Assembly (NCBI RefSeq): GCF_004803635.1
Contig: NZ_SSWX01000005.1
Location: 1-50,346 of the forward strand
Direction of reading: 5' to 3'
DNA: 50,346 bases
DNA from: Lampropedia aestuarii
GTDB taxonomy: Bacteria > Pseudomonadota > Gammaproteobacteria > Burkholderiales > Burkholderiaceae_C
The notes under the pieces are model-generated. The model had not been told where the DNA came from. It was given only the letters and a program-made list of their open reading frames with translations, and did not search any database. Shown here piece after piece: positions 1 to 8,980 of this stretch; position 1 is the first letter of the stretch, and each line of letters starts with the position of its first letter. Position numbers and translations under genes: made by a program.

Positions 1-52
1 TACAACTGAGGCCATTTTTCCCCCTATTTTAAAAAATCTGGAGCCAGGCACG

Positions 53-1699
53 ATGAATGCGTACACCCAACATTTGGATCGCAATGCAGCGAATTTCTCT
101 GCGATCACACCTTTGGACTTTATTCGCCGCAGCGCTGAGGTCTATCCTACGCAATTGGCCGTCGTGCATGGCCAGTTGCGCCGCAACTGGCAAGAGACCT
201 ACCAGCGCTGTCGCCAACTGGCCAGTGCGTTGCAACGTGTTGGCGTGCAGAAAAATGACACGGTCGCGGTGATCCTGCCCAATACACCGCCGATGGTCGA
301 AGCGCATTTTGGTGTCCCCATGGCTGGCGCTGTACTGAACGCACTCAATACTCGGCTCGATCCAGAAACCATTGCCTTCATGCTCGACCACGGCGAGGCC
401 AAAGTGCTGGTTGTCGATCCTGAGTTTGCAGGTTTGATCGCCCAGGCATTGCCGCTGCGCAAAACCCAGCATTTGCAAACCATCATCAGCGTGCAAGACG
501 AGTTGTACGGACCGGCGCCGGTGCAGCTCGAAGGCGCGTTGGATTACGAAGAATTTCTGGCCGATGGCGATGCACAGTTTGACTGGCAGCGCCCAGCCGA
601 TGAGTGGGATGCGATTGCCTTGAACTACACCAGCGGCACGACCGGCGACCCCAAGGGCGTGGTCTATCACCACCGTGGGGCGGCGATCAATGCCATTTCT
701 GCCATTCTTGAATGGGACATGCCCAAGCACTCGGTTTACCTGTGGACTTTGCCGATGTTCCACTGCAATGGCTGGTGCTTTCCGTGGACGGTGGCTGCGC
801 GCGCAGGTGTGAATGTGTGCTTGCGCCGTGTTGAAGCGACCGCTGTATTCAATGCCATTCGTGACCATGGCGTCACACATTACTGTGGCGCGCCGATTGT
901 GCACGGCATGCTGGTCAATGCGCCGGCTGCGCTCAAAGAAGGCTTGCCAACCGGTGTCAAGGCCATGGTCGCTGGCGCAGCGCCACCGGCTTCGATGATT
1001 GAAGGCATGGAAGAAATGGGCTTTGATCTGACCCATGTCTACGGCTTGACCGAGGTGTATGGCCCGGCCACTGTCTGTGCCAAGCACGACTCCTGGCAAA
1101 ACCTGGACATCGGCGAGCGTGCCCAATTGAATGCCCGCCAGGGGGTGCGCTACCACATGGAGCAAGACGCCCAGGTGCTCAACCCCGAGACCATGCAGCC
1201 TGTGCCATGGGATGGTGAAACCATGGGCGAGATCATGTTCCGCGGCAATATCGCGATGAAAGGCTATTTGAAAAACCCGGCAGCCACCGACAAAGCCTTT
1301 GCTGGCGGCTGGTTCCACTCCGGTGACTTGGCCGTGCAATACCCAGATGGCTACATCAAAATCAAGGACCGCAGCAAAGACATCATCATCTCTGGCGGTG
1401 AGAATATTTCATCCATTGAAGTCGAAGATGCGCTTTACCGCCACCCGGCAGTGCTGGCCGCTGCCGTAGTGGCCAAGCCGGATGCCAAATGGGGCGAGAC
1501 TCCGTGTGCGTTTGTTGAGCTCAAAGAGGGTGCTGACGTGACACCAGAAGACATTGTGCAGCACTGCAAAAAGCACTTGGCTGGCTTCAAAGTGCCGCGT
1601 GCCGTGGTGTTTGGCAGTTTGCCAAAAACCAGCACCGGCAAGATCCAGAAGTTTGAGTTGCGCAACCAGGTCGGTTCTGCGCAGGCGATTGATGTGTGA
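53..1699 (+). CDS. Acyl-CoA synthetase (AMP-forming, medium-chain/DmdB-like)
   Basis: ANL-superfamily ligase of 548 residues that activates a carboxylic acid to its acyl-CoA through an acyl-adenylate. Visible motifs are the ATP-binding P-loop YTSGTTGDPKG (residues 192-202), GLTE (332-335), HSGDL (423-427) with the hinge region after it, and the C-terminal KTSTGKIQK with catalytic Lys531. The start ATG has GGAG about 8 bases upstream. Overall organisation resembles the AlkK / 3-methylmercaptopropionyl-CoA ligase branch, but the substrate cannot be read from sequence. The gene converges on mnmE with only 23 bases between stops and no obvious terminator. Its upstream neighbour lies outside the window. 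Confidence 0.9.
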   Translation: MNAYTQHLDRNAANFSAITPLDFIRRSAEVYPTQLAVVHGQLRRNWQETYQRCRQLASALQRVGVQKNDTVAVILPNTPPMVEAHFGVPMAGAVLNALNTRLDPETIAFMLDHGEAKVLVVDPEFAGLIAQALPLRKTQHLQTIISVQDELYGPAPVQLEGALDYEEFLADGDAQFDWQRPADEWDAIALNYTSGTTGDPKGVVYHHRGAAINAISAILEWDMPKHSVYLWTLPMFHCNGWCFPWTVAARAGVNVCLRRVEATAVFNAIRDHGVTHYCGAPIVHGMLVNAPAALKEGLPTGVKAMVAGAAPPASMIEGMEEMGFDLTHVYGLTEVYGPATVCAKHDSWQNLDIGERAQLNARQGVRYHMEQDAQVLNPETMQPVPWDGETMGEIMFRGNIAMKGYLKNPAATDKAFAGGWFHSGDLAVQYPDGYIKIKDRSKDIIISGGENISSIEVEDALYRHPAVLAAAVVAKPDAKWGETPCAFVELKEGADVTPEDIVQHCKKHLAGFKVPRAVVFGSLPKTSTGKIQKFELRNQVGSAQAIDV

Positions 1700-1722
1700 G
1701 TGAGGCGCGCTTTAGACGCGCA

Positions 1723-3156
1723 TCATTTGCCAATACAAAAGCTTGAAAAAATCACCCCCAGCAAATCATCGGCGCTGAACTCGCCGGTGATGCGGTTCAG
1801 CGCCAATTGCGCCAGGCGCAGCTCTTCGGCCAGCAAATCCAAAGCCGGGGCGGGGCTGTCGATATGGGCTTCGGCATTGCCCAGGTGCTCGTCCACTTCG
1901 GCCAGTGCTTGCAGGTGGCGAGCACGGGCGGTGAAAATGTCTTCGGTGACGGTTTCATGCCCGGCCAGTTGCAGCAGCTGCTGGCGTAGCGCGTCCAGGC
2001 CTTGGCCGGTTTTGGCCGAGATGTGTAGCGCAGCACCTTCAGCCGCTGCAACAGCCGCAACATCTGTGCCGGTCAGATCGGATTTATTCCACACATCCAC
2101 AACTGGCACATGGCCAGGCAGGCGTGCTTGTAGCTGCGCCAGAATGGCTGCGTCACCGGCTTGGTAGGCGCTGTTGTTGGCTTGGGCGCTGTCGTGCAAG
2201 AACAGCACGACATTGGCTTTGTCCACCGCTTCCCAGGCGCGTTGCACGCCGATTTGCTCGACCACATCGTCGGTCTCGCGCAGGCCGGCGGTGTCGATGA
2301 TGTGCAGCGGCACGCCTTCAATCTGGATGGTTTGCTCGACCTTGTCGCGGGTCGTGCCTGCAATCGGTGTGACGATGGCCAACTCCGCGCCGGCCAGTGC
2401 GTTGAGCAGCGAGCTTTTGCCGGCATTGGGCTGGCCCGCAATGACGATGTGCATGCCGTCGCGCAGCAGTGCGCCTTGGCGGGCGCGCTGGCCGATGGTG
2501 GTGAGTTGGGCGCGTAAATCCGCCAGTTGGCCACGGGCATTGGCAGCTTCCAGAAAATCAATGTCCTCTTCAGGAAAGTCCAGCGTGGCTTCGACCAGCA
2601 TGCGCAAATGGGTAAAGCCATCACGCAGCGTGTGAATGGCTTCAGAGAATGCACCGCTCAGTGACAAGCTGGCGCTGCGGGCAGCGCTTTCGGTGCTGGC
2701 ATCAATCAGGTCGGCCACGGCTTCGGCCTGGGCCAAATCGAGCTTGTCGTTCAAAAAGGCGCGGCGCGTGAATTCGCCCGGTTCGGCCAAGCGCAAGTTG
2801 GGCAGCCATGCTTGTGTGTTGGCAGCGGTGTTGTCTTGTTGCGCGCTGGCCGTTTCCATGGCACGTGCCACAAGCATTTGCAGCACGATGGGGCCGCCGT
2901 GGGCTTGCAGCTCCAATACGTCTTCGCCGGTGTAGGAGTGTGGTGCTGGGAAAAACAGCGCCAAACCTTGGTCGATGGCGCGTCCTGTTGCATCAGGAAA
3001 CGGCAGGTAGTGGGCATGCCTGGCTTTGAGTTCTTGGCCTAGCCACTGCTGCGCCCAAGCACGCAAATTACGGCCAGAGATACGCACGATGCCAACCGCC
3101 CCCCGTCCTGAAGCAGTGGCAATGGCGATGATGGGGTGTTTGTCGGCGGTGTGCAT
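1723..3156 (-). CDS. mnmE: tRNA uridine-5-carboxymethylaminomethyl modification GTPase MnmE
   Basis: GTPase that, with MnmG, modifies U34 of the tRNA wobble position. The 477-residue product has the N-terminal tetrahydrofolate-binding domain ([19 protein letters not shown] near residue 10), the helical domain, and an inserted G domain with P-loop GQPNAGKS (241-248), DTAG (288-291) and NKSDL. The C-terminal FCIGK carries the essential Cys. The frame stays open upstream to 3345, but those 63 residues have no MnmE character, so the ATG at 3156 is chosen; it lacks a clear Shine-Dalgarno sequence. A short low-complexity insertion (about residues 104-117) lies before the helical domain. In many beta-proteobacteria mnmE follows yidC/rnpA; here the upstream side is degenerate sequence. 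Confidence 0.96.
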   Translation of the reverse strand: MHTADKHPIIAIATASGRGAVGIVRISGRNLRAWAQQWLGQELKARHAHYLPFPDATGRAIDQGLALFFPAPHSYTGEDVLELQAHGGPIVLQMLVARAMETASAQQDNTAANTQAWLPNLRLAEPGEFTRRAFLNDKLDLAQAEAVADLIDASTESAARSASLSLSGAFSEAIHTLRDGFTHLRMLVEATLDFPEEDIDFLEAANARGQLADLRAQLTTIGQRARQGALLRDGMHIVIAGQPNAGKSSLLNALAGAELAIVTPIAGTTRDKVEQTIQIEGVPLHIIDTAGLRETDDVVEQIGVQRAWEAVDKANVVLFLHDSAQANNSAYQAGDAAILAQLQARLPGHVPVVDVWNKSDLTGTDVAAVAAAEGAALHISAKTGQGLDALRQQLLQLAGHETVTEDIFTARARHLQALAEVDEHLGNAEAHIDSPAPALDLLAEELRLAQLALNRITGEFSADDLLGVIFSSFCIGK

Positions 3157-3341
3157 AGGCGGTCGTGGCGAATCTAAGGGGAGGGAGGCTGACACATGCG
3201 CGTGTTGGTGTGCGGGCATTGGCAGGCTCCAAGCCATGATCATAGTGGCAGCAGGGCCGGGTCTGCACAAGCGGTGCTGAAGAACAGTCTCTAAGAGGCA
3301 GCGCTTGGCTTGAATGTTTAAAAGCGTGCGCTCAGGCTGGT

Positions 3342-3578
3342 TCAAAAGCTGTGGCGTGCGGCTTTGTGGTTGTAGTCATCCTGGAGGGGCGCGTCATAGC
3401 CGCTGTTGTCGTCCGCTGCACACAAGGTGCGGTAGCTGGTGAAGTCGCGGTCCAACAGGTTCTCATAACCACGTTAGCGCTTGGAGCGGCACTCGGTGGT
3501 CAGGACGGTGTTGAGCTTGGGCGTGGTTTGCCAGTCGATGGTGATATGGGCCATGTATTGGGTCTTGGTTGCACACAT
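3342..3578 (-). pseudogene. Remnant resembling the C-terminal barrel of a TonB-dependent receptor
   Basis: The minus strand reads MAHITIDWQTTPKLNTVLT.., then RSKR, an in-frame TAA at 3474-3476, then RGYENLLDRDFTSYRTL and a terminal TGA at 3342-3344. Third codon positions are strongly C/G, as in real genes of this window. The order TPxLN, E(C/Y)RSKR, NLLDRDF is how I remember the last strands of TonB-dependent siderophore receptors, where R-Y-R would fit the position now occupied by R-stop-R. A TAG interrupts the frame just upstream. Only the extreme C-terminus could be present, so this is a decayed fragment, not a functional gene. The family assignment is an inference. Confidence 0.4.
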
Positions 3579-3857
3579 GGGCTATTGCAAGCAGGTCGGT
3601 TCAGGTGATGCGTGCATCGACGTGGTCTAGGCCCAAGTACCGCACAATGCATTGCTCACAATACGTGGTATGTCCCATTGAGCGGCTGATCTTGCCAATC
3701 ATCCCGCCGCGCGCGCACGTGCCCACGCGTGCCCAGATGCGTCAAGGTAGGGCCTGTGCACCTCGTATGAGGCCATTGCCGCATGCCGTCGCTGGACTAT
3801 CTGGAAAGATGGAAGCGGCTGGTGTTGCGTAGCAGGCGCTTGCTGTGCGCCAGCCAT
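3579..3857. other. Gene-free stretch, probably decayed coding sequence
   Basis: No credible gene is seen on either strand. Short frames on the minus strand (for example 3601-3702, starting MIGKISRSMGHTTYCEQC) suggest further shifted fragments next to the TonB-receptor-like remnant, but I do not recognise them. Together with 3157-3341, also without a gene, this forms a degenerate interval between mnmE and rfbD. Confidence 0.4.
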
Positions 3858-3881
3858 AAAAAAAGCCCCTGTGGGGGCTTC
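3858..3881 (-). terminator. Rho-independent terminator of rfbD
   Basis: On the minus strand the sequence reads AGCCCCCACAGGGGCT followed by a run of seven T, about 50 bases past the rfbD stop codon. The GC-rich stem plus T-run is a typical intrinsic terminator and marks the end of the gshA-rfbB-rfbD direction of transcription. Confidence 0.8.
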
Positions 3882-3929
3882 TTCTGGCGTGCGAGAGGAG
3901 TGTGCAGATTTCGCGCTATCACAACGCGC

Positions 3930-4823
3930 TTAGCGCTTGAGCAACTCTTGCACCACACGGGCCACGCCTTCTTGCCACGCGGGCAAGCGCAGGCCAAAGG
4001 TGTTTTGAAACAGCTCGGTGTTCAGGCGCGAGTTGTGTGGGCGTGCGGCAGGCGTTGGGTATTCGGCCGAGGTGATCGCTTGCGTGCGGGCAAAGGCTTG
4101 CTCTGGCAGCCACAAGCGCGCTTGCTCAAACACGAACTGCGCGTACTGGCACCAATCGGTTTCCCCGCTGGCGGCCAAGTGGTAAATGCCACTGAGCGCC
4201 GGACTGCCCACCAAAGCCTGGCGCAAGGCTTGCGCTGTGGCGTCCGCCAGCAATTCAGCGCCGGTGGGCGCACCAATCTGGTCAGCGACGATGCGCAGCT
4301 CAGGACGCTCTGCGCCCAAGCGCAGCATGGTTTTCAGAAAATTATTGCCGTGCGCGCCATAGACCCAACTGGTGCGAAATACCAGGTGCTTGGCGCCGCT
4401 GGCACTGATGCGTTTTTCGCCATCGAGCTTGGATTGGCCGTAGATCGACAAAGGGCCTGTGGCATCGCTCTCGCTCCACGGTGTTTGGCCGCTGCCATCG
4501 AACACGTAGTCGGTGCTGTAGTGCACCAGCCAGGCGTCCAGCTTGACGGCTTCTTCGGCCAGCACTTCGGAGGCCAGTGCGTTGATGGTGTGGGCCAGCT
4601 CGGGCTCACTCTGGGCTTTGTCGACGGCGGTGTAGGCGGCGGCATTGACAATGGCCTGCGGTGCGACCTGCGCCACGGTGGCGCGCAGCGACTCCAGATT
4701 GGCCAAATCCCCATTGAGTACTGGATCGCCGCGCTCAGGCGCAACCACCTCTCCCAATACACTGAGGCTGCGTTGCAGTTCCCAGCCCACTTGGCCGTTT
4801 TTTCCGAGTAATAGTATTTTCAT
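3930..4823 (-). CDS. rfbD: dTDP-4-dehydrorhamnose reductase
   Basis: Short-chain-dehydrogenase-like enzyme that catalyses the last step of dTDP-L-rhamnose synthesis, reducing dTDP-4-dehydro-L-rhamnose with NAD(P)H. The 297-residue product has the Rossmann motif GKNGQVG (7-13), STDYVFDG (103-110) and the catalytic YxxxK (Tyr128-Lys132), and its length is normal. The ATG at 4823 is preceded by AGGAG on the minus strand at a good distance, which rules out the open frame extending to 5180. It lies 454 bases downstream of rfbB. rfbA and rfbC, normally in the same operon, are not in this window. Confidence 0.95.
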   Translation of the reverse strand: MKILLLGKNGQVGWELQRSLSVLGEVVAPERGDPVLNGDLANLESLRATVAQVAPQAIVNAAAYTAVDKAQSEPELAHTINALASEVLAEEAVKLDAWLVHYSTDYVFDGSGQTPWSESDATGPLSIYGQSKLDGEKRISASGAKHLVFRTSWVYGAHGNNFLKTMLRLGAERPELRIVADQIGAPTGAELLADATAQALRQALVGSPALSGIYHLAASGETDWCQYAQFVFEQARLWLPEQAFARTQAITSAEYPTPAARPHNSRLNTELFQNTFGLRLPAWQEGVARVVQELLKR

Positions 4824-4942
4824 TGGAAGCTCCTGTCGGTCCAAACCTGAGTCTAACTGCGCTGCCTTCCACACTGGCAGGTGCAGGGGCATTGGGCCTT
4901 TCATCATGGCCTCTGTAGTTCGGTCGCGCGCGTTGTTTTCAG

Positions 4943-5215
4943 CTAAAAACCGCCGATACCGCTGCCGTGATGCATTGCACGATAGCCAGCAGACCAATCC
5001 AGTATGGCCAGCACACTTTCTTGCATGATGGCGAGCGCACTGTCGGCTGTCACAGCCACCGGCGCAACAACACCTGCCAATGCGAGTGCGGCCATTGAGG
5101 CGGCCGCCCAATGCCAACCCAAAAACAACAATGCAAGCAAACTGCCCACTAGTGCCAGACTGCAGAGTGCATTGAAACAACGGAGTTTAGCGGAGCGTTG
5201 ATTGGGCTTGGGCAT
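4943..5215 (-). CDS. Possible small membrane protein, unknown function
   Basis: Open frame of 90 residues in the rfbB-rfbD gap, same direction as both. It begins MPKPNQRSAKLRC and has two hydrophobic stretches (about residues 17-34 and 36-56) after a basic N-terminus, as expected for a small inner-membrane protein. I do not recognise a family. No convincing Shine-Dalgarno sequence precedes the ATG, and the C-terminus is ordinary. It may be a chance frame, but it is the only candidate gene in the 454-base interval. Confidence 0.3.
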   Translation of the reverse strand: MPKPNQRSAKLRCFNALCSLALVGSLLALLFLGWHWAAASMAALALAGVVAPVAVTADSALAIMQESVLAILDWSAGYRAMHHGSGIGGF

Positions 5216-5277
5216 ACAGTGCTCTAGTGGTGCTTGAAGTTCAGCGGGTTCGCAAACGTTGGTGTTTCAGAACGTGT

Positions 5278-6333
5278 TTACGCGTACTGCTTTTGCACCC
5301 AGTCGCGGTAAGCGCCGCTTTGCACGTTCTCAACCCAGGCAGCATTGTCCAAATACCACTGCACGGTTTTGCGAATGCCGCTGTCAAAGGTCTCGGCAGG
5401 TTGCCAGCCCAGTTCGTTTTGCATGCGGCTGGCATCAATGGCATAGCGCCGGTCGTGGCCGGGGCGGTCTTTGACGAAGGTGATTTGCGTGGCGTAGCCT
5501 TGGCCGTCGGCGCGGGGGCGCAGCTCGTCGAGCAGTGCGCAGATGCGTTTGACAATGTCGATGTTGGCCATTTCGTTGTGGCCGCCGATGTTGTAGGTTT
5601 CGCCCAATTGACCGGCTTCGAGCACGCGGCGAATGCCGCTGCAGTGGTCTTTGACAAACAACCAGTCGCGGATTTGCTGGCCATCGCCATAAATGGGCAG
5701 TGGCTTGCCGGCCAAGGCGTTGGTGATGACCAGCGGGATCAGCTTTTCAGGGAAATGCAGCGGGCCATAGTTGTTGCTGCAATTGGTGGTGAGCACCGGC
5801 AGCCCATAGGTGTGGAACCAGGCGCGCACCAGGTGGTCGCTGGCGGCCTTGCTGGCGCTGTATGGGCTATTGGGCTCGTAGGCGTGCTGCTCGGTAAATG
5901 CGGGCGCCTCAGGTGCCAGCGAGCCGTAAACCTCGTCAGTGGAGACATGCAGGAAGCGAAAGGCCGCTTTGGCTTGGTCTTGCAGACCATTCCAGTAACT
6001 GCGGGCCGCTTCAAGCAGGCGGAAGGTGCCAATCACATTGGTCTGGATGAAGTCTTCCGGGCCATGGATGGAGCGGTCCACATGGCTTTCGGCGGCGAAA
6101 TGCACGATGGCGCGTGGCTGGTGCTGGGCCAGCAACTGCTCCAGCAAGGCGCCATCGGTGATGTCGCCTTGCAAAAAAGTGTGGCGGCCATCGCCTTCAA
6201 GGGCTGCCAGGTTGGCCCGGTTGCCTGCGTAGGTGAGTTTGTCCAGAGTCACTACCGGCTCGCCCACTTGGGCAATCCAGTCGAGCACAAAGTTGGCGCC
6301 AATAAAGCCCGCGCCGCCAGTCACAAGAATCAT
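5278..6333 (-). CDS. rfbB: dTDP-glucose 4,6-dehydratase
   Basis: Extended short-chain dehydrogenase converting dTDP-D-glucose to dTDP-4-dehydro-6-deoxy-D-glucose, second step of dTDP-rhamnose synthesis for O-antigen or other surface glycans. The 351 residues include GGAGFIG (6-12) for NAD binding, the dehydratase triad S-T-D-E (Thr132, Asp133, Glu134) and YSASK with Tyr158 and Lys162. The start codon lies 17 bases past the gshA stop, so gshA and rfbB are probably co-transcribed. The repeat-like GAACGTGTT directly abuts its stop codon. Confidence 0.96.
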   Translation of the reverse strand: MILVTGGAGFIGANFVLDWIAQVGEPVVTLDKLTYAGNRANLAALEGDGRHTFLQGDITDGALLEQLLAQHQPRAIVHFAAESHVDRSIHGPEDFIQTNVIGTFRLLEAARSYWNGLQDQAKAAFRFLHVSTDEVYGSLAPEAPAFTEQHAYEPNSPYSASKAASDHLVRAWFHTYGLPVLTTNCSNNYGPLHFPEKLIPLVITNALAGKPLPIYGDGQQIRDWLFVKDHCSGIRRVLEAGQLGETYNIGGHNEMANIDIVKRICALLDELRPRADGQGYATQITFVKDRPGHDRRYAIDASRMQNELGWQPAETFDSGIRKTVQWYLDNAAWVENVQSGAYRDWVQKQYA

Positions 6334-6350
6334 GTTCTTTCGCCTCAGAG

Positions 6351-7640
6351 TTAATACACTTCTGCTTCAGGGTTGGTTTGCTCCAGCTCGTAGCTGGCTG
6401 CCAGCATGGCCAAGCGGCCAATCACGCCGTACATGTAGAAGCGGTTGGGCAGCAGCTCGCCGGGATGGCCTTGCGCGTCCATCACGTGCTCAGGCTCGAA
6501 GGCCAGTGGCATGAAGGTCGCGCCTGGGGCGTTGAGGTTTTCGTCTGCGCCTTTGCTGGCGTGGCTGCGGTAGAAGCCGCCGACCACGTAGCGGTCCATC
6601 ATGTAGACCACTGGCTCGGCGGTGGCGCCTGCGATGTTCTCAATCGTTGGCACGCCTTCCTGGATGATCAGGTCGCTCACTTGCTGGCCATCTTTGATCA
6701 CCGACATTTTGTTTTTCGTGCGGCGGTTCAGGCTGGCCAATTCGGCTGCGTCTGAGACCATCATCACGCCCATGCCATAGGTGCCGTTGTCGGCCTTGAT
6801 GGCCACATACGGTTTGTCGTTGATGCCGTATTCCTTGTATTTTTTGCGCACTTTGGTCAGCACGCTGTGGGTGCTTTCCTGCAGCGCTTCGATGCCATTG
6901 CCTTCGGCAAAGTCGACTTTATTGGCGTGGCCGAAGATCGGGTTGATCAGCCAGGGGTCGATGCCCAGCATTTTGCCAAAGCGTTTGGCGACTTCTTCGT
7001 AGGCTTTGAAATGGTGCGTTTTGCGGCGCACGTTCCAGCCTGCGTGCAGCGGTGGCAGCAGGAATTGCTCGTTGATGTCTTCCAAAATGCCAGGTGCGCC
7101 AGCCGACAGGTCGTTGTTGAGCAAGATCGTACACGGATCGAAGTTTTTGACCCCCAGGCGGTACTGGCTGCGGTTCACTGGCTCAAGCACCAGTTCTTCG
7201 CCATTGGGCAAGGTGATGGCCGTGTCCTCGGTGATTTCCGGGCTGATCGAGCCAATGCGCACATTCATTCCGGCGGCGCGGAAGATGCGTGCCAGCGTTG
7301 CGACGTTCATCAGGTAGAACTGGTTGCGCGTGTGGTTTTCAGGCACCAGCAGCAAGTTGCGTGCTTCTGGGCAGATTTTTTCAATCGCCGCCATCGCCGC
7401 TTGTACGGCCAGTGGCAGCATTTCTGGGGTCAGGTTGTTCCAGCCGCCAGGGAACAGGTTGGTGTCCACTGGTGCGACCTTGAAGCCTGCGTTGCGCACA
7501 TCGACCGAGCTGTAAAACGGCGGCGTGTGCTCCATCCATTCGAGGCGGAACCAGCGCTCGACAGCGGGCATGGATTCGAGAATACGTTGCTCAAGTTCGC
7601 TGATAGGGCCAGTCAGCGCGGTAACGAGGTGCGGAACCAT
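6351..7640 (-). CDS. gshA: Glutamate--cysteine ligase (proteobacterial GshA type)
   Basis: First enzyme of glutathione synthesis, making gamma-glutamylcysteine from glutamate, cysteine and ATP. The 429-residue product starts [18 protein letters not shown] and matches the GshA form described in Acidithiobacillus and many beta-proteobacteria, which is unrelated in length and sequence to E. coli GshA. GAGGA stands 5 bases before the ATG, a strong ribosome-binding site. The leader between this gene and holA is short. It is followed immediately by rfbB. The partner gshB is at 18060 on the other strand. Confidence 0.93.
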   Translation of the reverse strand: MVPHLVTALTGPISELEQRILESMPAVERWFRLEWMEHTPPFYSSVDVRNAGFKVAPVDTNLFPGGWNNLTPEMLPLAVQAAMAAIEKICPEARNLLLVPENHTRNQFYLMNVATLARIFRAAGMNVRIGSISPEITEDTAITLPNGEELVLEPVNRSQYRLGVKNFDPCTILLNNDLSAGAPGILEDINEQFLLPPLHAGWNVRRKTHHFKAYEEVAKRFGKMLGIDPWLINPIFGHANKVDFAEGNGIEALQESTHSVLTKVRKKYKEYGINDKPYVAIKADNGTYGMGVMMVSDAAELASLNRRTKNKMSVIKDGQQVSDLIIQEGVPTIENIAGATAEPVVYMMDRYVVGGFYRSHASKGADENLNAPGATFMPLAFEPEHVMDAQGHPGELLPNRFYMYGVIGRLAMLAASYELEQTNPEAEVY

Positions 7641-7807
7641 AGGTGTCCTCAGAAATAAAACCGTTTAATTGTAGGAGAGGAGTGTGACCAAGCACCAGAG
7701 GGCTGGATACGCAAACCCCGCAGTACGGGAGACAGGAGGCAGCAGCCAAGAGCGGGATACTGGCAGGCCAAGCCGGTGAAGGCCAGGGCGGCGCAGCGGC
7801 GGCGTCC

Positions 7808-8881
7808 TTAGCGGCGAGAGAGAGGCGCTTGCGCAGCGCGGCACATTTGCATGACCAAGCGTTGCAAGGCGCTGGGGGCATCTTGGGGCCAGGCAGGGAA
7901 TTTCAAGCCTTTATTAATGCCATCGACAATATGGGCCGATTGCACCAGCCGCGACACAAGCGGCAGGCGCAGGCGTGGCAGCAGGCGTTCAAACAATTTT
8001 TCTTTCGGGCCCCAGACACGCGCTTGCCGCAGCGCCTGGGGCAGCGGCAGGCCTTCGTCGATCGCGCGTTTGGCAAAGTACAGGCTCAGCACATCGGCGC
8101 TGAGGACGCTGTGCAGCCGCACCGGCGCTTCGCCTTCGGCGAGCAAGCCGTCCAGCACTTTTTGGCTGCGCAGCGACTGGCCCAGCAAAATGGCCTCTGA
8201 CAAGTCGTTGATGCTGTAGCGGGCGACGTTGAGCACGCTCGCTTCGATCTGCGCTTGCGTGATGAGACCGGCCGGGTAGAGCAGGCCGAGTTTTTGCACC
8301 TCCTGGTGCGCGGCCATCAGATTGCCTTCAACGCAATCGGCGAAAAAAGCCAACGCATGCAGGCCTTCGTCACCGGCGGCCACATGCTGGTCTTGGGCTT
8401 TGAGGCGCTGGGCCAGCCAAGCGGGCATGTCACGCCGGGCAATCGGGTCGATGCGCAAGCTGATGCCAGCGCGCTCCATTGCAGCAAACCACGGGGTTTG
8501 TTGCATGGTGCGGTCGGCGCGTGGCAGCAAGACGATGAGCAAATTGTCTTGCGCGCTGGTGTCTTGGGCCGCTTGTTCGGCCAGTTTGAGCAAGACCGCA
8601 GCGCCGTCTTTGCCCGGTTTGCCAGTGGGCAGGCGAATTTCAACGATTTGCTTGTCGGCAAACAGGCTTTGGCTGGCGCTGGCCGCTTGCACGGCCGACC
8701 AGTCGAATTGCGTGGCGGCGCCAACAAAGGCGGTGCGCTCAAGAAAGCCCTGCGCGCGGGCAGCGCTGCGAATGGCATCCAGCGCCTCTTGCTCCAGCAG
8801 CGGTTCATCGCCGTGCAGCAGGTACAGCGGCGCCAAGCCCTTTTGAAGCTGTGGCGCCAGTTGTTGCAAAGTCAAAGGCAT
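7808..8881 (-). CDS. holA: DNA polymerase III subunit delta
   Basis: Delta subunit of the clamp loader, which opens the beta clamp and loads it on DNA. The 357-residue protein starts MPLTLQQLAPQLQKGLAPLYLLHGDEPLLEQEALDAIR, the usual HolA N-terminus with the LLHGDEPLL motif that contacts the clamp. The C-terminal domain is complete and the length is typical. In many Burkholderiales holA follows leuS-lptE; here it lies between mpl and gshA without either, with about 100 bases separating it from mpl. Confidence 0.93.
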   Translation of the reverse strand: MPLTLQQLAPQLQKGLAPLYLLHGDEPLLEQEALDAIRSAARAQGFLERTAFVGAATQFDWSAVQAASASQSLFADKQIVEIRLPTGKPGKDGAAVLLKLAEQAAQDTSAQDNLLIVLLPRADRTMQQTPWFAAMERAGISLRIDPIARRDMPAWLAQRLKAQDQHVAAGDEGLHALAFFADCVEGNLMAAHQEVQKLGLLYPAGLITQAQIEASVLNVARYSINDLSEAILLGQSLRSQKVLDGLLAEGEAPVRLHSVLSADVLSLYFAKRAIDEGLPLPQALRQARVWGPKEKLFERLLPRLRLPLVSRLVQSAHIVDGINKGLKFPAWPQDAPSALQRLVMQMCRAAQAPLSRR

Positions 8882-8980
8882 GGGGACTCGGTGCGTGAAA
8901 AGATGGCTGCACTATAACGGCTCTATGCCGTGCTGACCAAACGCGGCGTGGCAGTGCTGCGACATCTGCGCGTAGGCCAC

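Noticed and set aside
29-1339. 436-residue frame on the minus strand opposite the acyl-CoA synthetase
   Set aside because: His- and Arg-rich composition without domains; the plus strand holds a complete enzyme. It is the usual antisense shadow of a GC-rich gene.
5227-6354. 375-residue plus-strand frame opposite rfbB
   Set aside because: rfbB on the minus strand has all catalytic motifs; the opposite frame is Val/Ala/Gly-rich with none.
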